Part shown: positions 13,778-21,139 of the stretch, one piece after another
Position numbering within the stretch: the stretch's first letter is position 1
Layout of the letters: every line of letters starts with the position of its first letter
NCBI GenBank assembly: GCA_949840775.1
Contig: CATKXO010000001.1
Coordinates: 168,447-232,446, forward strand
Source of the DNA: an uncultured bacterium
GTDB lineage: Bacteria > Bacillota > Clostridia > Oscillospirales > Oscillospiraceae
Length of the DNA: 64,000 nt
Reading direction: 5' to 3'
Notes under the pieces: generated by a model
What the model was told of the DNA's origin: nothing
Databases searched by the model: none
What the model saw: the letters and a program-made list of their open reading frames with translations, nothing else
Position numbers and translations under genes: made by a program

Positions 13778-14731
13778 ATGGCGGAACAGCAAAAGAGCGT
13801 GAAACTTGGGGACATCATCCGGGAGTTCAATCTGGAGATTCTGCGGACGGCCCCCGACTATGAGAACGTCCCCCTGCGGGCCCTGGACATCAACCGTCCT
13901 GGCCTGCCCCTGACCGGCTTTTTTGAGCACTTCGACACCGAGCGTCTGCTGCTCATCGGCCTGACGGAGCACACCTACCTCAGCGGCCTGACCCCGGAGC
14001 GGCGGCGGGAGTGTTTCGACAAGCTGATGTCCTATCCGGTGCCCGCCTTGATCCTCACCCGGGGGCTGGGCCTGCCCCCGGAGTGCATGGAGATGGCGGA
14101 GAAGCACGACCGGACGGTGCTGCGCTCCACTCAGGAGACGGCCATGTTCATGAGCGCCCTCATCGGCAGCCTCTTCAACCACCTGGCCCCCCAGATCACC
14201 CGCTCCGGGGTGATGCTGGAGGTCTACGGCGAGGGCGTGCTCATCCAGGGGGAGTCGGGCGTGGGCAAGAGCGAGGTGGCCATTGAGCTGTTAAAGCGGG
14301 GCCACCGCCTGGTGGCCGACGACGCGGTGGAAATCAAGGAGACCAGCCGCCACACCCTGCTGGCTACTTCCCCGGAGCTGATCCGGGGCTACATGGAGCT
14401 GCGGGGCATCGGCGTGATTGACATCAGCCGGCTGCTGGGCATGGGCGCCATCAAGCCCTTTCAGGAGATCGACCTGGTCATCAATCTGGAGCCCTGGGAT
14501 GACAAGGCGGTGTATGACCGCTTCGGGCTGGAGTCCCACTTTACCCAGATTATGAGCGTAAAGGTCCCCTGCACCACGATTCCGGTAAAGCCGGGCAGGA
14601 ATCTGGCCGCCATTGTAGAGGTGGCCGCCATGAACAACCGCAACCGGAAGATGGGCCACAACGCGGCCCAGGAGCTGACGGAACGGATGGATAAGCTGTT
14701 TCAGGAACAATTAGAAGGAGGAGGAAACTGA
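13778..14731 (+). CDS. hprK: HPr kinase/phosphorylase
   Basis: 317 residues. It phosphorylates HPr on Ser46 and removes that phosphate, setting carbon catabolite control through CcpA in Firmicutes. The N-terminal domain (1-130) has the family start VKLGDIIREFNLEIL. The Walker A motif GESGVGKS is at 158-165, preceded by a histidine-poor GVMLEVYGEGVLIQ. HRLVADDAVEIKET holds the acidic catalytic pair, and the K3/M signature ELRGIGVIDISRLLGMGAIK is complete. It overlaps the glucokinase start by one base, an operon that links sugar sensing to glucose phosphorylation. Confidence 0.95.
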   Translation: MAEQQKSVKLGDIIREFNLEILRTAPDYENVPLRALDINRPGLPLTGFFEHFDTERLLLIGLTEHTYLSGLTPERRRECFDKLMSYPVPALILTRGLGLPPECMEMAEKHDRTVLRSTQETAMFMSALIGSLFNHLAPQITRSGVMLEVYGEGVLIQGESGVGKSEVAIELLKRGHRLVADDAVEIKETSRHTLLATSPELIRGYMELRGIGVIDISRLLGMGAIKPFQEIDLVINLEPWDDKAVYDRFGLESHFTQIMSVKVPCTTIPVKPGRNLAAIVEVAAMNNRNRKMGHNAAQELTERMDKLFQEQLEGGGN

Positions 14732-15687
14732 TGTATTATATCGGGATTGACGTAGGCGGCACCAATCTGGTGGCCGGGCTGGTAAACGAGCTGGGACACA
14801 TCTTCAACAAAGTGACCACCCCGGTGGCCAAGGATATGACGGCGGAGCAGTTCGGTGCCGAGCTGGTGCGCATGTCCCGCCGGCTGTGCGAGGTGGGGGA
14901 GATTGACCCCGCCAAGATCGAATCGGTGGGCATCGGCCTGCCCGGCGCGGTGGACAACAAGGCCGGCCTGTTTGTCCAGAACCCCAATATGCCCTTCCGG
15001 GACAAGAACGTCCCCCTGCGGGAGATGTTCCGGAAGGAGTGGGATATCCCCGTCTTCCTGGGCAACGACGCCAACTGCGCCGCCGTGGGCGAATACTGGG
15101 CGGGGGCGGCCAAGGGCTGTGACCCGGTGGTGATGGTCACTCTGGGCACCGGAATCGGCGGCGGCCTGATTATCGGCGGCAAGCTGTTTACCGGCTTTGC
15201 CAACGCCGGCATGGAGGTCGGCCACATGATTATCCAGCCCAACGGCATCCTGTGCGGCTGCGGCGGCCGGGGGTGCTGGGAGCGCTACGGCTCTGCCACC
15301 GCCTTAATCCAGCTGGCCCGGCTGGAGATGGAGCGGGACCGGAGCAGTGAGATGTGGACCATCGTGGACGGCGACAGCTTTAAGGTCAGCGGCCGCACCC
15401 CCTTCCAGGCCGCCCGACTGGGGGACGCCGCCGCCAAGCGGGTGCTGCACAACTACCTCCAGGGACTGTCTGTGGGCATGATTAACCTGGTGAACATCCT
15501 CCAGCCTGAGATTATCTGCCTGGGCGGCGGGGTGAGCAACGCCGAGGACGACCTGTTGCTGGACCCCCTGCGTGAGCTGGTCTGGCGGGGCTGCTTCGAT
15601 AAGGAGAACAAGGTCCGTATCGAGAAGGCTTCCCTGGGCAACAACGCCGGCGTGGTGGGCGCGGCATTGCTGTGTAATCTGGTGTAA
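14731..15687 (+). CDS. glcK: ROK-family glucokinase
   Basis: 318 residues. ATP-dependent phosphorylation of glucose (related sugars possible). The N-terminal phosphate loop is IGIDVGGTNLVAGLV. Sugar-binding and ROK marks are FLGNDANCAAVGEYWAGAAK, VTLGTGIGGGLI and ANAGMEVGHMII, and the zinc-binding CGCGGRGCWERYGS is at about 176-189. The last part has ICLGGGVSNAED. Start ATG 14731 overlaps the hprK TGA. ROK kinases vary in substrate, so glucose is the likely but unproven one. A terminator follows. Confidence 0.92.
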   Translation: MYYIGIDVGGTNLVAGLVNELGHIFNKVTTPVAKDMTAEQFGAELVRMSRRLCEVGEIDPAKIESVGIGLPGAVDNKAGLFVQNPNMPFRDKNVPLREMFRKEWDIPVFLGNDANCAAVGEYWAGAAKGCDPVVMVTLGTGIGGGLIIGGKLFTGFANAGMEVGHMIIQPNGILCGCGGRGCWERYGSATALIQLARLEMERDRSSEMWTIVDGDSFKVSGRTPFQAARLGDAAAKRVLHNYLQGLSVGMINLVNILQPEIICLGGGVSNAEDDLLLDPLRELVWRGCFDKENKVRIEKASLGNNAGVVGAALLCNLV

Positions 15688-15695
15688 TGAACGAA

Positions 15696-15719
15696 AGGCC
15701 CGGGCTTTTGCCCGGGCCT
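15696..15719 (+). terminator. Terminator after glcK
   Basis: AGGCCCGGGC (15696-15705), loop TTTT, GCCCGGGCCT (15710-15719). Strong stem, weak T tail. Confidence 0.75.
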
Positions 15720-15753
15720 GTGCATTTCTTTACCGCATTTGACCAAAAGGCCC

Positions 15754-15782
15754 TTGACATTTGGACATACATAATTTAATAT
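15754..15782 (+). promoter_or_regulatory. Promoter of the RHH gene
   Basis: TTGACA at 15754-15759, 17-base spacer, TAATAT at 15777-15782. Confidence 0.75.
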
Positions 15783-15794
15783 ATATGTATGCCC
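15763..15794. promoter_or_regulatory. Palindromic operator overlapping the RHH promoter
   Basis: GGaCATACAT (15763-15772) and ATGTATGcCC (15785-15794) form an inverted repeat that covers the spacer and -10. Occupancy would block polymerase. Ribbon-helix-helix proteins commonly bind such sites at their own promoters, so autorepression is the probable meaning. Confidence 0.6.
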
Positions 15795-15813
15795 AGAAGT
15801 GAGGTGATTGTGG

Positions 15814-15996
15814 GTGTCCCCGAGGACCGGAAGGCCCCCTAAAGGCGAAGAGTCCCGTACGGAGAAAATAAATCTTCGCATTTCTAAAAGCGAGGTACAG
15901 AAAATACAGGATTGTGCCAAGCGATTAGGAGTATCCAGAACGGATGCTATCATGCGAGGGATTGATTTGCTGAAAGAGGAGCTGACAAAAAAATAG
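15814..15996 (+). CDS. Ribbon-helix-helix (Arc/MetJ-type) small regulator
   Basis: 60 residues from GTG 15814, chosen because GAGGTG lies 7 bases upstream; TTG 15808 is also open. A basic N-terminal arm (SPRTGRPPKGEESRTEKI) is followed by the RHH core: strand NLRISKSEV, helix QKIQDCAKRLGVSRTDAIMR, helix GIDLLKEELT. The conserved G-S turn is present as GVSRT. It binds DNA as a dimer. Genes of this type often act as antitoxins, but no toxin gene overlaps here; the next gene (16104) encodes an unrelated small protein. Confidence 0.85.
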   Translation: MSPRTGRPPKGEESRTEKINLRISKSEVQKIQDCAKRLGVSRTDAIMRGIDLLKEELTKK

Positions 15997-16041
15997 AGTG
16001 TTGGCCGCCCTGACAAGCAGTACCAACACCCTATTGTACCA

Positions 16042-16085
16042 TGCCAAAAGGAATGGTAAATTTCACTATACCATTCCTTTTGGCA
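16042..16085. repeat. 17-bp perfect palindrome before the small gene at 16104
   Basis: TGCCAAAAGGAATGGTA (16042-16058) and its exact inverse (16069-16085) with a 10-base loop, ending 4 bases before the AAGGAGG of the next gene. A weaker hairpin GTGTTGG/CCAACAC precedes it (15998-16029). Both lie in the 107-base gap after the RHH gene. It could end the RHH transcript, gate the next gene, or be a fossil miniature element. Confidence 0.75.
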
Positions 16086-16103
16086 AAAAGCAAGGAGGAA
16101 AAT

Positions 16104-16301
16104 GTGAGTACGAAAGAATTTTTAATGAACCTGGAGGACCCGCTAAGGCGCATTTCCTGTGGTATCAACGCGATAGAGCTGATGATGTACGGGCTGGGGC
16201 GGACGAAGGACCCCTACGCGGACGGTTTTTTCGTCGTCTGGAATTATCTGCGGGAGGCCGAAGCGGACCTTCAAAAGGCGGTGCAGGCCGCCGGAGAATA
16301 G
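16104..16301 (+). CDS. Small acidic protein of unknown function
   Basis: 65 residues from GTG 16104 (AAGGAGG 7 bases upstream); the longer frame from 16041 would begin inside the palindrome. It is largely helical: STKEFLMNLEDPLRRISCGI, NAIELMMYGLGRTKDPYADG and a closing LREAEADLQKAVQAAG. No membrane segment. I do not recognise it. A terminator follows directly. Confidence 0.65.
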   Translation: MSTKEFLMNLEDPLRRISCGINAIELMMYGLGRTKDPYADGFFVVWNYLREAEADLQKAVQAAGE

Positions 16302-16308
16302 AGGAAAG

Positions 16309-16338
16309 CTGCTGTGGCGAACCCACGGCAGTTTTTTT
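16309..16338 (+). terminator. Intrinsic terminator
   Basis: CTGCTGTGG (16309-16317) pairs with CCACGGCAG (16323-16331), then seven T. Confidence 0.9.
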
Positions 16339-16368
16339 GTTTCCCCTATTCTATTTTGCGGGAAAATC

Positions 16369-16377
16369 TGCTATAAT
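16369..16377 (+). promoter_or_regulatory. Extended -10 promoter of murB
   Basis: TGCTATAAT at 16369-16377, 34 bases before the murB start. The -35 region is poor (TTCTAT), as expected for extended -10 sites. Confidence 0.7.
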
Positions 16378-16411
16378 CAACTAATACACAATTTTCGATT
16401 TTGGAGGGCCT

Positions 16412-17356
16412 ATGGAGCGGTTGGAGGAACTGAAAAAACGGCTGGCGGAGCGCTGTCCCGCCATGGAGCTGCGGACGGACGAACCCATGTCCAGGCACAC
16501 CACCTTCCGCATCGGCGGGCCGGCGGCGCTGATGGCCCTGCCCGGGACGGTGGAGGAGGCCCAAGCTGTCCTCCGGGCGGCGGCGGAGCTGGGCGTGGAG
16601 CCCTTCTTCCTGGGCAACGGCTCCAATCTGCTGGTGGCGGATGGGGGCTATCCCGGTTTTATTGTCAAACTGGCAGGAGAGCTGGATGAAATACGGGTGC
16701 TCCCCCCCGAGAAGCCGGGGGCAAATGCCAGGCTGGAGGCGGGCGGGGCGGTTCTGCTGTCACGGCTGTCCAAAGCGGCGTTGGAACATGGCCTCACCGG
16801 GCTGGAGTTTGCCGGCGGCATCCCCGGCAGCGTGGGCGGGGCGGTCACCATGAACGCCGGGGCCTACGGCGGGGAGATATCCCAGGTGCTGCTCCGGGTG
16901 CTTGTTCTGGAGCGGGATGGGACGGAAAGACTGTTTTCTGGGGCGAATTGTGACCTGCGCTACCGCCACAGCCGATTTTCAGACGGAAGTGCGCTGATTA
17001 GCCAGGCGGTGTTTGCCCTGACGCCGGGGGACCCGGCGGCCATCAGGGCCCGCATGGACGAGCTGACCGCTAAGCGGAAGGAGAAACAGCCGTTGGAGTA
17101 CCCCAGCGCCGGGTCCATGTTCAAGCGCCCGCCGGGACACTTCGCCGCCGCCCTCATCGACCAGTGCGGGCTCAAGGGGCTCGCCGTAGGCGGGGCCCAG
17201 GTGTCAGAGAAGCACGCCGGGTTTGTCATCAACCGGGGAGGTGCCACCTGTGCTGACGTGCTGGAGCTGGTGCGGCAGGTGAAGGAGCGGGTGCTCCAAC
17301 AGACCGGCGTGGAACTGGAGATGGAGGTTAAGGTGCTGGGAGGCCCACAAATATGA
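16412..17356 (+). CDS. murB: UDP-N-acetylmuramate dehydrogenase
   Basis: 314 residues. It reduces UDP-GlcNAc-enolpyruvate to UDP-MurNAc using NADPH and FAD. The FAD site starts at MSRHTTFRIGGPAALMALPG. FFLGNGSNLLVADGGYPGFI is the nucleotide-binding stretch, and LEFAGGIPGSVGGAVTMNAG the most conserved block with a YGGEI. The catalytic serine and ending glutamate lie in YPSAGSMFKRP and ELEMEVKVLG. It is a type II MurB, lacking the inserted loop of E. coli MurB. First gene of murB-rapZ-yvcK-whiA; its TGA touches a repeat element. Confidence 0.95.
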   Translation: MERLEELKKRLAERCPAMELRTDEPMSRHTTFRIGGPAALMALPGTVEEAQAVLRAAAELGVEPFFLGNGSNLLVADGGYPGFIVKLAGELDEIRVLPPEKPGANARLEAGGAVLLSRLSKAALEHGLTGLEFAGGIPGSVGGAVTMNAGAYGGEISQVLLRVLVLERDGTERLFSGANCDLRYRHSRFSDGSALISQAVFALTPGDPAAIRARMDELTAKRKEKQPLEYPSAGSMFKRPPGHFAAALIDQCGLKGLAVGGAQVSEKHAGFVINRGGATCADVLELVRQVKERVLQQTGVELEMEVKVLGGPQI

Positions 17357-17425
17357 CCCGCCCAAGGGGGCGGGTCCCACACGGTTGCATATTTTCTGTG
17401 GGGCCCGCCGCCCTCGGCGGGCCAT
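17355..17425. repeat. Composite palindrome, TGTGGG-type, copy 1
   Basis: Two hairpins, GACCCGCCC/GGGCGGGTC (17355-17375) and GGCCCGCCG/CGGCGGGCC (17401-17423), with inward CCCACA (17376-17381) and TGTGGG (17397-17402). It begins at the last two bases of murB. The same parts, in mirror order, occur at 44491-44576. Confidence 0.8.
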
Positions 17426-17459
17426 CCCGATTAAAATAATAACCAAAGAGAGTGATACC

Positions 17460-18323
17460 ATGGAATTTGTGATTATTTCCGGCCTGTCCGGAGCGGGAAA
17501 GAGCAAGGCGGCCTCCTTCATGGAGGATATGGACTACTTCTGCGTGGACAATCTGCCCTCTCCTCTGATCCCCAAGTTTGCCGAGCTGGGCATGGCGGGG
17601 GCGGGGGAGTACGACCGGGTGGCCCTGGTTACAGATGTCCGGGCTGGCACCAACTTTGAAGGACTTTTCCACGCCCTGGACGCCCTGGAGGCCATGAAAT
17701 GCGCCTACCGCATCCTCTTTATGGATGCCTCGGACGAGACTATCATCAAGCGGTACAAGGAGACCCGCCGGGCCCACCCCCTGGCAGAGGACGCCGACAG
17801 CCTGGAGGAGGCCATAGCCCTGGAGCGGGGAATGCTGGCCCCCCTGCGGGAGCGGGCGGACAAGATTGTGGATACCACCAACCTGTCCACCGCCAAGCTC
17901 AAGGGGGTTTTGCGGCAGATGTTCGGTCGGGAGGGGACCTCAGAGGGCCGGATGGAGGTCCGGGTGACCTCCTTCGGGTTCAAACACGGGGTGCCCATGG
18001 AGGCCGACCTGGTCTTCGACGCCCGCTTTCTTCCCAATCCCTACTACGTGGCCGAGCTGCGCACCCTCACCGGCCTGGACGCCGGGGTGCGGGACTACGC
18101 CTTCCAGGGCGGGCAGGGGGAGGAGTTCCTCAAACGCCTGTGGGAGCTGGTGGGCTGGCTGCTGCCCCGGTATGAGGAGGAGGGCAAGACCTCCCTGGTC
18201 ATCGCCGTGGGCTGCACCGGCGGCCACCACCGGTCGGTGGCGGTGGCCCACGCGCTGGCAGAGCGGGTCAGAGCCCAGGGCTGGCCGGTGGCGGAGAGCC
18301 ACCGGGACCTGGGGCGGAATTAG
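17460..18323 (+). CDS. rapZ: RapZ/YvcJ nucleotide-binding protein
   Basis: 287 residues from ATG 17460 (the longer frame from 17385 has no ribosome site). The Walker A GLSGAGKS is at 8-15, YFCVDNLPSPLIPKF follows, and the C-terminal domain has TSFGFKHGVPMEADLVFDAR, RFLPNPYYVAELR and the closing VAVGCTGGHHRSVAVAHALA. In Enterobacteria RapZ adapts GlmZ small RNA to RNase E; in Firmicutes (YvcJ) it affects competence and wall metabolism by an unknown route. It is followed after 11 bases by yvcK. Confidence 0.93.
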   Translation: MEFVIISGLSGAGKSKAASFMEDMDYFCVDNLPSPLIPKFAELGMAGAGEYDRVALVTDVRAGTNFEGLFHALDALEAMKCAYRILFMDASDETIIKRYKETRRAHPLAEDADSLEEAIALERGMLAPLRERADKIVDTTNLSTAKLKGVLRQMFGREGTSEGRMEVRVTSFGFKHGVPMEADLVFDARFLPNPYYVAELRTLTGLDAGVRDYAFQGGQGEEFLKRLWELVGWLLPRYEEEGKTSLVIAVGCTGGHHRSVAVAHALAERVRAQGWPVAESHRDLGRN

Positions 18324-18334
18324 GAGGAATTTCT

Positions 18335-19372
18335 ATGTCTGAATATCCCACCCTCCAGCAGTGGGAGCGGGGGCCCAAGATTGTCGCCGTGGGCGGCGGG
18401 ACCGGGCTGTCCACCATGCTGCGGGGGCTGAAAAAATATACCCGGAACCTCACCGCCATCGTCACGGTGGCGGACAACGGCGGCGGCTCCGGGGCGCTGC
18501 GCAACGACCTGGGGATGCCCCCGCCGGGGGACATCCGCCACTGTATGGAGGCCCTGGCCAACACCGAGCCCATCATGGAAACGCTGCTCACCTACCGCTT
18601 CCCCGAGGGGGTGCTGGCCGGGCAGTCCTTCGGTAACCTGATTCTGGCCGCCCTCAACGGCATCACCGGCTCCTTTGAGGAGGCGGTGACGGAGATGAGC
18701 CACGTGCTGGCCATCACAGGCCGGGTGATTCCGGTGACCAGCGCCGATGTGCAGCTGGAGGCCGTCTTTGAAAATGACGCCCGGGTGGTGGGGGAGTCCC
18801 AGATTGCCGCTTTCAAGCGGGAGCAGGACTGCCGCATCCACCACGTGCACCTGATTCCCCGGAATCCCAAGGCCACCCCCGCGGCCCTGGAGGCCATCGG
18901 GGAGGCGGACCTGATTCTGCTGGGGCCGGGAAGCCTGTACACCAGCGTCATCCCCAATCTGCTGGTGGAGGGGGTGGCCCAGGCCATCGCCCGGGCGGAG
19001 GCCCCCAAAATTTACATCTGCAACATCATGACCCAGGACGGGGAGACGGAGGGCTACACCGCCGCCGACCACCTGGAAGCCCTGCTGGCCCACGGGGAGC
19101 CGGGGCTGCTGGACCTGTGCCTGGCCAACACCGCCCCGGTGCGGCCCGGCCTGCAGGAGAAGTACCGGGAGGAGGACGCTGTCCCCCTGACGGTGGACCG
19201 GGGGCGGATTGCCGCCCTGGGACTGGAGCTGGTGGAGCGGCCGGTGGCCTCGGAGCAGGGGGACTACGCCCGCCACGACCCGGATAAGCTGGCCCAGGCG
19301 GTGCTGGATATCTACCACAGCCGGGCGGTGCGCATCTTCCGGGGGGCGCGGCGGTACATATTGGAGGAATGA
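18335..19372 (+). CDS. yvcK: Gluconeogenesis factor YvcK (CofD-like)
   Basis: 345 residues. The UDP-sugar-binding CofD fold begins KIVAVGGGTGLSTMLRGLKK, then VTVADNGGGSGALRNDLGMP, GDIRHCMEALAN and FGNLILAALNGITGSFEEAV, all near-invariant in the family. LILLGPGSLYTSVIPNLLV is the second conserved block. It is needed for growth on gluconeogenic carbon and for wall synthesis and is proposed to bind UDP-GlcNAc; the catalytic step, if any, is unknown. Its stop overlaps the start region of whiA, so translation is coupled. Confidence 0.93.
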   Translation: MSEYPTLQQWERGPKIVAVGGGTGLSTMLRGLKKYTRNLTAIVTVADNGGGSGALRNDLGMPPPGDIRHCMEALANTEPIMETLLTYRFPEGVLAGQSFGNLILAALNGITGSFEEAVTEMSHVLAITGRVIPVTSADVQLEAVFENDARVVGESQIAAFKREQDCRIHHVHLIPRNPKATPAALEAIGEADLILLGPGSLYTSVIPNLLVEGVAQAIARAEAPKIYICNIMTQDGETEGYTAADHLEALLAHGEPGLLDLCLANTAPVRPGLQEKYREEDAVPLTVDRGRIAALGLELVERPVASEQGDYARHDPDKLAQAVLDIYHSRAVRIFRGARRYILEE

Positions 19373-19374
19373 CC

Positions 19375-20262
19375 ATGTCCTTTGCGGCCGAAGTGAAAAC
19401 CGAGCTGTGCCGCGCCCCCCTGAGCCGAAAGTGCTGCGCCCAGGCGGAGGCCTACGGCGTCCTGCTCTACTGCAACACCTTCAGCCCCCGGGAGGCCCGG
19501 ATTGTCACAGAAAACGAGGCCTTTGCCCAGCGGCTGTCCGCCCTGTTCAAAAAGGCATTTCACCTCACCTTCGACCGCCTGCCCCAGGGGGGCGGCAAGC
19601 AGGTCTTTGCCCTTACAGATCCGGACAAGTTGGCAGCCATCTGCCAGTCCTTCGGGGCCGACCCCAGGGCCCTGGCCCTCCACGTCAACTTTGCCATACT
19701 GGAGGAGCCCTGCTGCCGGGCCTCCTTCCTCCGGGGGGTGTTCCTGGCCGGGGGCTCAGTGACCGACCCGCGGAAGGGCTACCACCTGGAGCTGGCTACC
19801 TCCCACCACAGCGTAAGCCGGGAGGTTCTGGCCCTCATGCGGGAGCTGGACCAGGAGCCCAAGTCGGCCCAGCGCAAGGGGAATACGGTGATCTACTTCA
19901 AGCAGAGCGATAAAATCGAGGACTTCCTCACCTGCATCGGCGCGCCCCTGTCCGCCATGGAGGTGATGAACGCCAAGCTGGAGCGGGACCTGCGGGGGAG
20001 CGTCAACCGCCGGGTGAACTGTGACGCCGCCAACCTGGACAAGGCGGTGGAGGCCGCCATGTCCCAGGTGGAGGCCATCCGCCGGCTGGAGCGGGAGGGT
20101 TCCCTCATCACCCTGCCGGACAAGCTCCGGGAGGCCGCCGCCCTCCGCCTGGCCCACCCGGAGGACACCCTGGCCCAGTTGGCCCAGCGGTGCGACCCGC
20201 CCATTACAAAATCGGCCCTGAACCACCGGCTGCGCAAGCTGATGGAGCTGGGAAAGGAGTAA
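19375..20262 (+). CDS. whiA: DNA-binding protein WhiA
   Basis: 295 residues from ATG 19375; the in-frame ATG 19369 sits only 2 bases from the GGAGG, so the later start is preferred. The N-terminal LAGLIDADG-like domain shows SFAAEVKTELCRA, FLRGVFLAGGSVTDPRKGYH and LELATSHHSVSREVLALMRE. The C-terminal helix-turn-helix ends with LAQRCDPPITKSALNHRLRK. In Firmicutes WhiA affects division and chromosome separation together with YvcK and RapZ; in Streptomyces it is a sporulation regulator. Confidence 0.93.
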   Translation: MSFAAEVKTELCRAPLSRKCCAQAEAYGVLLYCNTFSPREARIVTENEAFAQRLSALFKKAFHLTFDRLPQGGGKQVFALTDPDKLAAICQSFGADPRALALHVNFAILEEPCCRASFLRGVFLAGGSVTDPRKGYHLELATSHHSVSREVLALMRELDQEPKSAQRKGNTVIYFKQSDKIEDFLTCIGAPLSAMEVMNAKLERDLRGSVNRRVNCDAANLDKAVEAAMSQVEAIRRLEREGSLITLPDKLREAAALRLAHPEDTLAQLAQRCDPPITKSALNHRLRKLMELGKE

Positions 20263-20751
20263 ATGATGTCAAGCTGTACCTTCCGCCCCGCCGTCCCCGG
20301 CGACGAGGGCCTGATTTTAAGCTTCATCCGCGCCCTGGCGGACTATGAAAAAATGTCCGGCCAGGTGGTGGCCACCCCCGAGCTGCTGCGGGAGTGGCTC
20401 TTTGAGAAGCAAAAGGCGGAAGTGATCTTCGCCCTGGCCGAGGGAAGAGAGGTGGGCTTTGCCCTGTTCTTCCACAACTTTTCCACCTTCCTGGGCCGGG
20501 CGGGGGTCTACCTGGAGGACCTGTTTGTGCTGCCTGAGGAGCGGGGGAAGGGCTACGGCAAGGCCCTGCTGAAGGAGCTGGCCCTCATCGCCGTGGAGCG
20601 GGGCTGCGGGCGGCTGGAGTGGGCCTGCCTGGACTGGAACCGGCCCTCCATCGACTTCTACACCAAGAGGATGTACGCCGTCCCCATGGACGAGTGGACG
20701 GTGTACCGGCTGACGGGGGAGACACTTTTGGAGGCCGCACAGCCGGAGTAG
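20263..20751 (+). CDS. GNAT-family N-acetyltransferase
   Basis: 162 residues. Acetyl-CoA-dependent acyl transfer; the substrate may be a small amine (diamine N-acetyltransferase-like). FRPAVPGDEGLILSFIRALA starts the fold, and YLEDLFVLPEERGKGYGKAL carries the acetyl-CoA P-loop (RGKGYG). The late CLDWNRPSIDFYTKRMYAVP is typical of the spermidine/diamine acetyltransferase branch. ATG 20263 directly follows the whiA stop. Confidence 0.88.
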   Translation: MMSSCTFRPAVPGDEGLILSFIRALADYEKMSGQVVATPELLREWLFEKQKAEVIFALAEGREVGFALFFHNFSTFLGRAGVYLEDLFVLPEERGKGYGKALLKELALIAVERGCGRLEWACLDWNRPSIDFYTKRMYAVPMDEWTVYRLTGETLLEAAQPE

Positions 20752-20816
20752 GGACGCAAAAAGCCTTCCCACTCAGGGGAAGGCTTGGCTCTGTGGGGGA
20801 CGAGGGAGGAACTACT

Positions 20817-21116
20817 ATGTCGTGGTATTTTATGGTTGATACTTACATCGACGAGGAGAAAGGCCGGGGTGAGTATGACGGCTACATTCGCCAGGTAAAG
20901 CCCATTGTAGAGGCCTATGGTGGTAGGTATCTTGTCAGGACGGAGCATGTCAGCCACCTAAGCAGAGAACGGACCCCGCAGAGGGTAATTGTGATCCGGT
21001 TTGATACCCGGGAACAGTTGGACAGCTGCTTTTCGTCACCGGAATACAGGGCTATCATGTCGAAACGTGCCGAAAGCGTAGACAGCCGGGCAGTTATCGC
21101 GGAAGGCCTGGATTGA
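20817..21116 (+). CDS. DUF1330-family protein
   Basis: 99 residues from ATG 20817 (GGGAGGA upstream), after a hairpin at about 20760-20787. The alpha-beta barrel-like DUF1330 pattern is clear: YIDEEKGRGEYDGYIRQVKP, IVEAYGGRYLVRTEHVSHL and VIVIRFDTREQLDSCFSSPE, YRAIMSKRAES. The family resembles dimeric ferredoxin-like domains of unknown substrate. It lies 23 bases before dnaE. Confidence 0.82.
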   Translation: MSWYFMVDTYIDEEKGRGEYDGYIRQVKPIVEAYGGRYLVRTEHVSHLSRERTPQRVIVIRFDTREQLDSCFSSPEYRAIMSKRAESVDSRAVIAEGLD

Positions 21117-21139
21117 AACAGAAAAAGGAGGAATCCGCC

